A stretch of DNA of 64,000 nucleotides from Strongylocentrotus purpuratus (Eukaryota > Echinodermata > Echinoidea > Camarodonta > Strongylocentrotidae). Both the position numbers and the translations under genes were made by a program. Shown here in pieces: positions 47,458-57,551 of the stretch. The notes beneath the pieces were generated by a model. That model did not search any database and was not told the DNA's origin. It was given only the letters and a program-made list of their open reading frames with translations. Location: positions 21,316,155-21,380,154 of the forward strand of contig NW_022145599.1 in the NCBI RefSeq assembly GCF_000002235.5. Reading direction: 5' to 3'. The stretch's first letter is position 1; every line of letters begins with the position of its first letter.

Positions 47458-47793
47458 ATGAAATTGAGGGAGAAATCCGGCTGGTTGACGGTTACAGTTC
47501 AGATGAAGGCAGGGTTGAGATCAGCTTCATCAGCTGAAGGTCAATGGGGGACAGTCTGTGATGACGGTTGGGATGACTCTGATGCGAGGGTAGTTTGTCG
47601 GCAGCTTGGATACTCAGGCAATGTTGGTGTAGCCAGGAGTGGTGGTATATACGGACAAGGATCTGGCCCGATATATCTTAGTAATGTCGGTTGTTCGGGA
47701 AATGAATCCAGGTTGACTGATTGCAGTAATGGCGGATGGGGCAACCAAAACTGCGATCATTCTGAAGATGCTGGAGTTGACTGCTCGATCTGA
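47458..47793 (+). pseudogene. SRCR domain exon, copy 4 (terminal, frameshifted)
   Basis: Starts at the same acceptor as copies 1-3. ATCAGCT is repeated around TC at ~47520-47534, adding a net four bases relative to copies 2 and 3. The frame coming from the acceptor then meets TGA at 47535-47537. After the indel the rest of the domain is open in another frame ([17 protein letters not shown] to [11 protein letters not shown]) and ends with SI and TGA at 47791-47793 instead of a splice donor. So it has the form of a last exon with a normal SRCR end (GVDC), but the indel would cut the protein after about 25 residues unless an alternative acceptor restores the frame. It is also the most diverged copy. 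Confidence 0.8.
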
Positions 47794-47799
47794 GTGATA

Positions 47800-49205
47800 T
47801 GATATTTTAGAACCCTCTTTCGTAGATTAATGTACATTCATCCACTGTAAAGGTGAACTAGTATTGTTCCAATGGTAAGTATAAAAAAATAAAAAATAAA
47901 AATCTTTTGAGATTCCGATATCTTTATTGAAAAATTCTTCTTGGACGGATACGCATAAACTCTAAGTAAACATTTTGTAGTCGATAAGTTTAATTCAAAT
48001 ATTCAATCTTTGGGCCAGGTCATGAATATATTGAGAAAAGTCTTGAAGATAATGAATATGTATATATCATGTGACAGGTGAAGATAATCTTTTTTTTTTT
48101 TTTTTTTTTTTTTTGAGGGGGGGGGGGTTGGAATAAATGGCAACCAGCGCTTATTCACTGAGCTCTGTGTTATTATTATCTTTGATAAGTTTTTTTCTTA
48201 TCTGTCTGTAAATAATAAGATTTTAACTTATTAATTGTGTATATGTCGGGGACCCCACTGGAAATAAGCTTTCGTGGGTTTGTTCAAGCTGACTTAATTT
48301 GTATCTGTTATTCTTAAATATTGTTGTATGTTGAGGCTTGGCGAATAAAATCAATCAATCAATAAGATATGTCATTTTTTTTAAACGCCGAGGTTTTTCG
48401 ATGTCATAAAAGTGGGGGGTTCGATCAACTACACAAAGTGTGCCTACAAATTTAATAAAAATTGCGTTGTAAATATTGCTGGTAGAATATTTAATTTCGG
48501 ACTTTTACAATCTCTCGCTCTCCAGCACTGTGTATATACCGGCACTAGCTGCCCCGCTGTAGATAAACTTATGCCGATGTGAACTCATCTTAAAGGAAGA
48601 ATGCTTGAAAGTCATATTTCTACGTATTGCAGCATATATTTTCTAGAATATAGGCTAATGCTGAAGTTATCGGGGTTGTTTTAGAGGAACGATGAAAATG
48701 ATACGTTCTTATCTTGTTCATGTTATGTCTTGTTGAGGTTTTACTTTTAATTGATATGCTCCTTTTATATTCTGTTTAGATTTCCAATATTAAATTAATG
48801 GAACCATGTAAACCACGAGATACGAACCTAAATTTTCAGACATTGTTAGTAACAAGTCTGTATGCATGATATAAACTCCTTGAAGTGGTAGGCTATTATC
48901 ATGTTTGCTCAAATACTTGCAATCCTGTCCATACTCATAAATAAGAGTTTCATATCTTGGCCACACAAAAGCATGAAACATTATAATAGCCCAATGTCAA
49001 TATGTACGGAATTTGAATGCAGTCTCGTAAAATTTTGAGAATGCATGAACAGCAGAAGCTATCGAATTATTTACCTAAGTAAGTAAACCGATTAGAGACA
49101 CTTGTATAAAAAAATCACTATCAATTGTTTGTTAATCATATACGCTACTTGTACATAATATTTCAGTATAATTATATTAATAACTTATTTTATTCAAATG
49201 TGTTG
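47800..49205. other. Downstream non-coding region of the SRCR cluster
   Basis: Apart from a T20+/G10 run near 48090-48127 and the LINE end, nothing coding can be supported. Confidence 0.5.
48170..48370 (+). mobile_element. 3' end of a LINE copy with ATCA tail
   Basis: GGGGACCCCACTGGAAATAAGC ... TGTTGAGGCTTGGCGAATAAA followed by (ATCA)n resembles the 3' untranslated end of LINEs with short-repeat tails. No coding part is left. Confidence 0.4.
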
Positions 49206-49212
49206 TTTATAG

Positions 49213-49247
49213 GTGTTACTGACGATGACGAAGATCTAATCTTCTGA
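49213..49247 (+). CDS. Candidate short terminal exon (phase 1, acidic tail)
   Basis: After GTTGTTTATAG the sequence reads GT GTT ACT GAC GAT GAC GAA GAT CTA ATC TTC TGA. Joined to a phase 1 donor such as that of SRCR copy 3 it would add VTDDDEDLIF and stop. The phase fits and the acceptor is acceptable, but an exon this short is weak evidence. A TGAGTCA-rich repeat starts directly after it. Confidence 0.3.
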
Positions 49248-49249
49248 TA

Positions 49250-49485
49250 CACCCACAACAAAAAGTGAGTCATTTGACACATTTAAGCATAATTTTCGTG
49301 AGTCAGGTGTAAATTGACTCATTAGTAACAACCAATGAGTCTCATTTGATTCATTTATATTTCACCAGTGTGTCAATCATGAGCTGACGCATTTGCAAAA
49401 TGCTTCGACTGACTCACATGGTCGTAAAAAATGAGTCAAGATCGACATAAGAGCATTTTAGAAGAAAAAAGTGAGTCAACTTGAA
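49250..49485. repeat. TGAGTCA-rich repeat related to the palindrome at 50353
   Basis: Begins ACACCCACAACAAAAAGTG like both ends of the 50353 element and contains about ten GAGTCA/TGACTC motifs, but has no matching opposite end. Confidence 0.6.
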
Positions 49486-49790
49486 AGTGAGGCTGTATGC
49501 ATGCGCGCGCATGCTTTCGTGACGTCATCCAAAATGCGCATTCTCGAGCCATATTTGAATTCCCGATCGACGACGCGACGTCGCCATCTTATATCTTGGA
49601 TTCAGAAGAGTTTTGACTGCAGCTAGTGAAAAATTGGTACGCATAATTATTCATATGGTTTTAAACGATGATTTTTATGACTGGATTCGTGGGCTGAATC
49701 TTCTGATTAGTATACAAATGATGCATGCGTTCATTTTACGATATCCGCACTCGAGTTGATGAGGCTGTGTGTAACTTAACTATAGATTCT

Positions 49791-50015
49791 CACTATGAAC
49801 ATGACAGACAATGAAAGCGGACAAAATATACAGTTCCTCATGAAAACAAAGGAACATCCCTTCACTGCTATTATGTAAAAATGTGTAGAACGGGTGAATA
49901 TGCATGTGACACCTGTTCTACACATTTTTACATAATAGCAGTGAAGGGATGTCCCTTTGTCTACCTGAGGAACTGTATATTTTGTCCGCTTTCATTGTCT
50001 GTCATGTTCATAGTG
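49791..50015. repeat. 225 bp near-perfect palindrome
   Basis: Arms of ~105 bp beginning CACTATGAACATGAC, with a central spacer of about 14 bases near GAATATGCATGTGAC. It contains GAAAGCGGACAAAATATACA and its inverse. The 77-codon frame crossing it is a by-product. Confidence 0.85.
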
Positions 50016-50352
50016 TCTACTGTATCGCACGAAGCCGTGTCGAATGAAAACATGCATGATCTTGCATCATTGTTTTATACAACGAAACTCCGAGATCCTT
50101 GTTATTTGATGTAAAACGAATTAATTCAAGATTGTTTCGTGACAGTATGGGTGACAAATAAATCTCAAGTTAAGGCTTAATTTAGTGCGTACAAAGTAGA
50201 TTTTTCAGATTCGGGTAGCGGGACCACCGATTACATCGCTAAAATGTGATATTTTAGGATATATTTTCCATTGCAAATGTGGACAGTGACTCTGGCATGG
50301 TATGGTATGTGTGTGATAGGCCTAGGGAGTAGGGGGGGTCTATGTCATGATG

Positions 50353-50592
50353 CACCCACAACAAAAAGTGAGTCACCCTTACTCAAATTGATGAGTCACT
50401 GGTTTGTCCGTACAGCGAAACACTTGAAGGATCATGTGAGTCACTATGACTCGATACAAATGAGTCTTATTTATCTAAGACTCACTTGTATCGAGTCATA
50501 ATGACTCACATGATCCTTCAAGTGTTTCGCTGTACGGACAAACCAGTGACTCATCAATTTGAGTAAGGGTGACTCACTTTTTGTTGTGGGTG
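50353..50592. mobile_element. 240 bp palindromic MITE rich in TGAGTCA
   Basis: Arms of ~117 bp are almost identical, with ends CACCCACAACAAAAAGTGAG and its inverse; the centre is at ~50472 (TTATTTATCTAA). The arms carry several GAGTCA motifs. The target duplication is not clear. Confidence 0.75.
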
Positions 50593-50809
50593 TACAGTTT
50601 ACGGTGTGAACATAAATATACCTTCATCAGTTTATTTAAATGTTTGAGTGGGATTCATTTAAATATATTATGTATACTGTAGAGTGCAAAATATGTATCT
50701 GTATTTGGAATATTCATTTAATTATAATGAACATAAATGAATTCCTAGTATTCTAATAGTCAGATGATAGGGTATGTTATAGTGCTTTCGCACGGATGAT
50801 ATAGGCCTC

Positions 50810-51895
50810 GATGTGCTCAGCATCGGTCAAGACTACATTTCATTTAGAAATATGACTTTCGTTGCAAAACGTTTTCCTTTACTCTTATTCCTGCTTTGCT
50901 GTTGGTTGCTGTGAAATTATTAAAATTAAGCTGTTTTTACAGTATGTGTTACACCTAACAAGAGAAAATACATCGTTATGATTGTGCATTATGTTTTGAA
51001 ACCAAATAATGCTATATGCGGTTGGAAGAAGGTTGGGAAAGTGGGACGATTTCCAAACAGTAGTTTGTTCTGTATGTCCATGGGTTAATGGCTTTATCAA
51101 AATATTCAATGAACTTTTAATGTCTTTCTGTGAAGAAACATTCAAAACATAGACACAGAACATACACACTAAATAAATACAAAGTAGTGATAGAGCAAGT
51201 TTGGTTAATGCTCACCAATGTACTCTGATTATCGACATTATGTTCTCGGTATTCATTCTGTTACATAATTCATTTAGGCAAACAGTGCAAATCTTAATAT
51301 TGTCAAACAGTCAAAGTATTGGGGTTTTAATCATTTCCACTGAATCTACTACCTTACGGCCGCCCCCCCCAACCTCCCCCGAAAGAAAAAAAGAAAGACA
51401 TGCAATACCCCCCCCCCCCCAAATGAAACGGTTATTTCTCAGCATTGGTAACAAATAGAAATGAGATGAGCAGAATGATCACCATGGAGATCAGGAGTGC
51501 AATGAATCGCGTACGACAAAATATCATCATTATATATTCGATGAGCCGTTGCATAAAAACACCTCTATTTTATTTATTTCTACTATTTTTAGGATAAGTA
51601 GGCGATCATGAAATGATGAATGCATTGATGAGAAAGCGCGAGCAAATAATAATGTACGCATAGTGATGTGCATCAATTATTCAAAAACAATTTCCGCCAC
51701 TCAAGGCCAATATGTAATGCTAAAAAGCGAATATAACAAAAAAGAGGGAACAAAATTTAAAGAAAATAGTCTCTATAATTGACGACGTCACTAGATCATT
51801 AAAAAAAAAATCGCATGACAACTATCATGCTCGACTCAAGTGTAAGCTAGACTTGCAATTGAGCTGAGAAAAAAAGAAGAAGAAAATGGCCTCCA
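50810..51895 (+). repeat. Dispersed ~1.1 kb repeat, fullest copy
   Basis: Starts with TGTGCTCAGCATCGGTCAAG (related to 34055-34080), continues with the segment shared with 32255-33130 and ends in the segment shared with 31210-31750. It then holds the nested MITE at 51900. Confidence 0.65.
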
Positions 51896-51899
51896 ATAA

Positions 51900-52538
51900 A
51901 GGCCCGGTCACACAGCCTTTCGCGTCTGTATCGCGGGTAAAATTTCGCGATTTTTTTTTGCCCGCGGTTGCCCGCGGTGGAAAATGTGCAAAATTGGCTT
52001 ACCCGCGGTTTACCCGTGGTATGCCCGCGGAACAGACGCCGGCGACTGTTTCGCGTCCTTATCGCGGGTGAAGCGCGGCGGTACCGCGGCCTACCACGCT
52101 TACACGCGGTACACACGCTAATGCACGTGATAACAACGCGGTACAGACGCGGAACAAACGTGCTATGACCGTGCTCCACCCGCGATTACCCGCTAAAATT
52201 TCGCGTCCAATTCCGCGTGTAACCACGTCTTAACCGCGGCCGTAGCACGTCCTAGCACGTTCGTTCCGCGTCTGTACCGCGTCTTTACCGCGTGTGTACC
52301 ACGTGTACCACGTGTACCGCCCGCGATTACCCGCGGTCTAAATTTTTGGGCAGCCCAAAACTTTTTCGCGCGGCCAACCGCGTATGAATTTCTTACCGCG
52401 TGTAACGACGGGTAAAGTACGGCTGTATCGCGTCTTTATCGCGACCTCAAAGCGTCCAACAGCGTCTGCTTCACGGGCAGAAATTTTTGGCCGCGATTCG
52501 GCCGCGATACGCCCGTGGAGGGCTGTGTGACCGGGCCT
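51900..52538. mobile_element. 639 bp PIF/Harbinger-like, CpG-rich MITE
   Basis: Ends AGGCCCGGTCACACAGCC and the exact inverse. The direct TAA at 51897-51899 and 52539-52541 is a 3 bp duplication as made by PIF/Harbinger. The related sequence at ~33130 (CCAATAGGAGGAAGACC) shows the site without insertion. The interior is a patchwork of CGCG-containing words such as ACCCGCGG, GACGCGG and TACCGCG. Confidence 0.75.
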
Positions 52539-52656
52539 TAAGAGGAAGACCCAAGAGAAGAGGAAAACCCACGAAAATAGAAAAAGAAAAGCAAGAAGAA
52601 AAAGGAGAATAATTTTTTTAAAAGGAGAACAAGAATAAGAAGAAGACAAAGACTAA

Positions 52657-52690
52657 CTAGACATTGAATTCGTCGTGGAGACGAATTAGT
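52657..52690 (-). repeat. Isolated Helitron-like 3' terminus
   Basis: On the minus strand a stem-loop AATTCGTC/GACGAATT is followed by a short spacer, CTAG and T. It is the same layout and almost the same stem as in the array at 11-21 kb, but here alone, about 31 kb away. Confidence 0.5.
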
Positions 52691-52877
52691 TGACCTGCCG
52701 CTTTGATCGAGACATATATAACACATGGAGAAACTCAATGGGAGATTTGGTGTTAACAAAATGTCACCCTCCGTTCATACACCTATGTACAAGCTCATTT
52801 AGTAATCAAGGATGTAGAAACAGTAGAAATGATTGTGCTGACTATTGTTTGGTACAACCCTGTTACCATTAAATTAA

Positions 52878-52999
52878 TAGGGACTTTTAGATTCTGCACG
52901 ACGAGAACGTGGACTGCCCTTTTAAGGCAATGTGACGTCACTGCCAGTGCCTTAAAAGGGCAGTCCACGTAATCGTCGTGCAGAATCTAAAAGTCCCTA
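52878..52999. mobile_element. 122 bp palindromic MITE flanked by TA
   Basis: TAGGGACTTTTAGATTCTGC and its inverse bound it. Inside, GTGGACTGCCCTTTTAAGGC pairs with its inverse around a centre containing TGTGACGTCACTG. There is no coding capacity. Confidence 0.75.
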
Positions 53000-55900
53000 A
53001 TGACTTGAGTAGGCGAACAAACAACAAAATAACACGTCGTTCGTTAAGTTAAATTTCTGTTTGTACGAGTATGCCATGTCGTAGAGAGTAGCAAGAAAAG
53101 TGATGTTGGCGGTCGAGAATCATGAGGAGAAAATGTGCAGATGAGAGATAAAGTATCGATGGAGATTAGTGAGAACCAAGAGGCGCAGTAGGTCCATGAT
53201 CGGACCAGGGATCACATATCCCTGATCGGACCATGATATCAAAAGGCTAGACTGTATGTTTAGATTTACGACCCAGCCTAGTGCATGTATCATGGTTTAA
53301 TAAGGGAGGTGATCAGGGGGATGGGACTCACCTCCCTGGTTTAACGGCGGCTTGGGTCGGTTGGTGATAAGGCTAATGAGTAGAAGGAGCGTATTAATAT
53401 TCATAAATTAATGATACACGCCAATAAAACTAAAACAACAACAATAACGTGTATCCTAACCAGAGGAATTGTGTTGAGAGAGAGAGAGAGAGAGAGCTAG
53501 AGCAACGGAAGGAAATAGGTAAAAAATACGGCGGAGATGTGGCAAGTGTTCCTCGCGTTGATTGGTTACTTGAGATGGGCCTGTCTCCCTACACAGACCT
53601 TCCTGATCAGGGGGCCTGTTAGCTGCGGAATCCGAGGCATATTGGATATCAACCCGTGAAAATTGGCGTTAATTTCCGAGTGTTTCAGTAGACGTGTTCA
53701 TCGTTTCTCATTCCGCTGTCCAAACAGAGTTAGGAAAAATTAAATAAATTTGTAATACTGGATCTTTTATTCACGTTTTTTTAAACTTCCTTTTGAGGAG
53801 TCCGGGAATAAAGACAACTAAACTGTAGTGTTCTTGGATTTTTGCTTCACGTTTTCACTACTTGCTGCTTGTTGTCTTCTGAGAGTTTACTTTATTAGAG
53901 ATGTAAAGACAACCTCGCAATAAAGAAAATACAATCTATTAACATTTGCTCGACTGGATTTCATCGAATGAATTGGATATCTTTTCCATCGGTCAAAATG
54001 GTGAGTCCTCGCCTTTATTTATTTAATTACAAACATATGCATTAAATTATTGATGGCAAATATGCTAGCAGTATCTGTAGGGCCACGTAAAGAGAGAAAC
54101 GGCACAATTTTAAAGATGATCCTTGATAAAGTAATAATTGGAATGTAGGGGTATAAACCCATGTCTCTAAATGATTTTTTTTCCTTCTTCTTTTGGATGC
54201 CCCTTTTAGGTGCCCCCTTTTCCCTAAAACAGATGCCTATTTTGTTGGTGTCTCCACTCTGAAAGATGCTCCGCCACCCCTGCAAAAATGAGGACATATT
54301 TTCTCAATGAATGAAAGGAAAATGATTGTATCAGCTATTAATTTCATCAGAAAATAGCTGAGCAACATGTGCCTGTTATGAGTGGTACAAGTGCGATATC
54401 ATTTTAAGAAAATGTTTAAAATATCGTGGATATACATTGACTATTTTTATTTTCCCGTTTAAGTTGTTACACTCGTTAAATATTCGTATGATACTTTTAC
54501 TTCAGGTAGGAGTCGAAAATATCACCTTGTCTGTTATATTAAGAATATCCAAAGTTCATGATATTTGTAATAGGTCATTATGACCAATTAAATTGATTCC
54601 CGTGAAGCGCCTCGATGTGAATTATTGTATCTCAATAGTCAGAATTCAAATTGGATACATTAGTTGTTGCTAAGTAGGACAAACATTATGGCTTGCCCTA
54701 CCTCACAATACGTAATAATTATATTCAATTCGCTATCTGACTGTAAGGGAGTTTACAGATAGCACATGGTACAAATGACCCCAAATATCCACAGATCTTT
54801 TACACATGGAGAAGTTCCACTTTGAGCATCTTAGAATAATAAATACCAAAGTCCTAGATGTGCTTCATGAATACCTTTTGTTTGCCCTCTTGAAAAGAAT
54901 ACTTCCACCTGTGTATCTTAGAATGTACCGTTGGTGCATAAATGAATAATGTTACATAACTTTCATGAGCGAATATCCAGTATTTATCTCTGTGGGTTTA
55001 ACCTTTTTGGTACATATGACCTTTATCTGCTCATGCTCATACTGCAACCATAAACTGGCTTATTGAAATACAATTATTCGTAAAAGGTGAATTTCATGAT
55101 TCGTATCGAGGCACTTCAGTTTAATTGGGTCACATTACAAAAATGGCATATTTAAAGGGACTAAGGTCTTGAAGATGAATATCTATTTACTCGATTAAAA
55201 TATCTGCAGGAAAGTAGAGTTTATTGTCCTGAATAGCAACATATCACATGTAGCCTTTGTATTCGTATGTACATGTACGTCAGTCTTCAGTCAGTTAACT
55301 GTGCTGCATTTTATCAGTATTATTTAACATTTTGAACATCGAACTTCGAGCCTATCATCATCTAATATGAAGCCTTTTCCATTTCTTTTAATCACATGTA
55401 AAGGACAAAGATCTCATACGAGACGTGATCCTTGTTTTCCTGACATGTGTATCCTTCGGTACGTATGATTCTGGTCAACGATGATTTATTATTATCATTA
55501 TTATTATTTTCATTATTCTAACATTGATAGTAGTAGCATTAGTAGTAGTAGTAGTAGTAGTACTAGTAGTAGTAGCAGAAGTAGTGGTATTCAACATAAA
55601 TACAATGAAATATAGATGATGACATTATTAATCACATTTTGTCGTATTATTTTGTATTTATTTATTTATTCATTTATTTGGCGCTTTCAATTACATGTAA
55701 AAAAAAACACACAAACAAATGAGCAGGGAGATGATAGAGAAGGAGTGGAATCAAACCGCTCTCCTTTGACGCCATGCTCCAAGCAGCCGAAAGGTTATGC
55801 GCTAATCTGCAACTGTTGACCAGGTGTTGAGATAAAAGAGCTCATGAAATATCAGGATATCTCAGCAAAATTTTCGCTGTCCTTTTCAATGATTTCTTAT

Positions 55901-56660
55901 CAATTGTTGAATGTGTAATGAGTTGAACGAGCGAACACAAACTTTTGTAATTTTATACCTTTTTTCCAACTGCAAAAATACAAAAAGCACGCGAAAGCAC
56001 GCATTAGCAAACTTAAAGTTATCGAAGAGTGTAAATCATGGACTAAAATGACGGGACATTAAAATATGCGAAAATAATCGGATTATCCTAAAATATCGAT
56101 GTTTTTTGTGTCAGGATCTAATATTTCTTTTACTAGGTATAGCACACCAAAAATAAGTACAACAAACACATGTTATTTGATGATTGCAAATGATCAAGCT
56201 TTATGAAAGCTTCAAAAAACAAAAAACAGAATTGAAATCGGTCAATGCGTTGTGATTTTATACCATTTATTTGATATCGCAAAATTACCGAAAAAACCTG
56301 CCAGAAATGGTCAAATTGGCAAAAATGGCAAAATTCGACAAAGTCGACAACTTAATTCATCACTTTCTTGGACACAAATAATAAATTAAATTATCAGACA
56401 CTAAAATATCATCTTTGTGGTAAAAAATACAAAAAAGAAAATTCATATATCTATTACCGTTTTGAAAACAGAAGCAAACAAAATAAGTCATTTTTGTCAT
56501 TTTTGCGAATCTGCAGATATGAAAAAGGTGTGAAAATAACTAAGTCCGTCTAATCAAATCAAAACCGAACATGATACATTAATGAAACCTATGTATATCA
56601 GACAGGTATGGAAATGTATATTTTTTTTTTGAAAAAAAAAAATTATGCAAATTAGGTCAT
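53000..56660. other. Long non-coding stretch
   Basis: No exon with both domain similarity and splice sites was found. It contains GATCGGACC inverted pairs at ~53190-53235, a short GA run at 53475, TTA/AGT trinucleotide repeats at ~55490-55580 and a T/A run at ~56620. Confidence 0.5.
55735..55815 (-). repeat. Possible tRNA-derived SINE remnant
   Basis: On the minus strand GGTTTGATTCC is one base from a B box and TAGCGCATAAC, about 40 nt before it, partly fits an A box. The adjoining TTTGGCGC and TTTATT-type tail would fit a SINE with a LINE-like end. Confidence 0.3.
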
Positions 56661-57034
56661 TTAAAGGTAAAGACCAGTATTGGAAATGCCCCAATTTCAA
56701 AAAATGAAATGGAAGCTCTCATTACCAATCATGTGAAAGAATATGTTTTGACTAATACATGATGATAACAAATTTGCCGGGAAACCGCCTACTAATTCAT
56801 ATATTTAGTAAATTTGTTTCCCTCATGGTCTGTGAGAGATATAGGGTAGTCCCATATACATCTTTCTGTGTATAGTGCTTGTAACTTTACGAAGAATGGG
56901 CCAAATTTCTTATCATTTTGATGATTCCAGAACCTTGCAGATGCTAGATGCTAGATGATCAACCTTTTCTGATCGATTCCACAACGTTTCTTTCACAATG
57001 CAATCGCATGACCATAACTGGTCTTTACCTTTAA
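56661..57034. mobile_element. piggyBac-like MITE with different ends
   Basis: TTAA-bounded, ends AGGTAAAGACCAGT and its inverse. The right half (from about 56850, TCTTTCTGTGTATAGTGCTT) matches the interior of the 30419 family, but the terminal repeats are of another sequence. Confidence 0.65.
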
Positions 57035-57540
57035 GCTGATTATATAGGAAAGTCAAACTAATCATTTTGTTGGCATTTTTTAAAATCATGTATTTATAAA
57101 TCATATTTACACCAAATATTAACATTAAATTCCAAATATTTTTGCAATGCCAATAAAATATGGCGATGTAAATTACTTGGATCACCGTTACAGCTATTTC
57201 CTCATATGTTTCACAATTTATTCAGCAAAACCGAACAAATAATAAGAATTTGCAGACTTTCAGCTACATCACAGTATAGTTTTTTTGTTTTAAATGTCAG
57301 ATTTGAGGATTTATGACGATTTTCCGAGAAACCATTCAATTCAACAGGCCATAACATTTCACAAGGACTAAATTGAAAAGAAAAAAAAAAGTTTGGTGAC
57401 CCTAGTACAGTTGTGGCTACCTTGAGTGTAAATAAAAAATTGATTCAATGAGTAAAACATATGAGGATATTGCATTTTTGTAGGGGAGTTTTATACATTG
57501 AAGTGCATTTTCACCACGCAGAATAACAGTCAATGGGCGA
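57035..57540. other. AT-rich non-coding spacer
   Basis: No feature can be supported between the MITE and the inverted-repeat element. Confidence 0.5.
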
Positions 57541-57551
57541 TCAGCCATGTC

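Noticed and set aside
53968..54000. ATG-containing stretch ending ATG|GTGAGT as a first coding exon
   Set aside because: Only eleven codons, phase 0 while the following candidate exons need phase 1, and no signal-peptide character.
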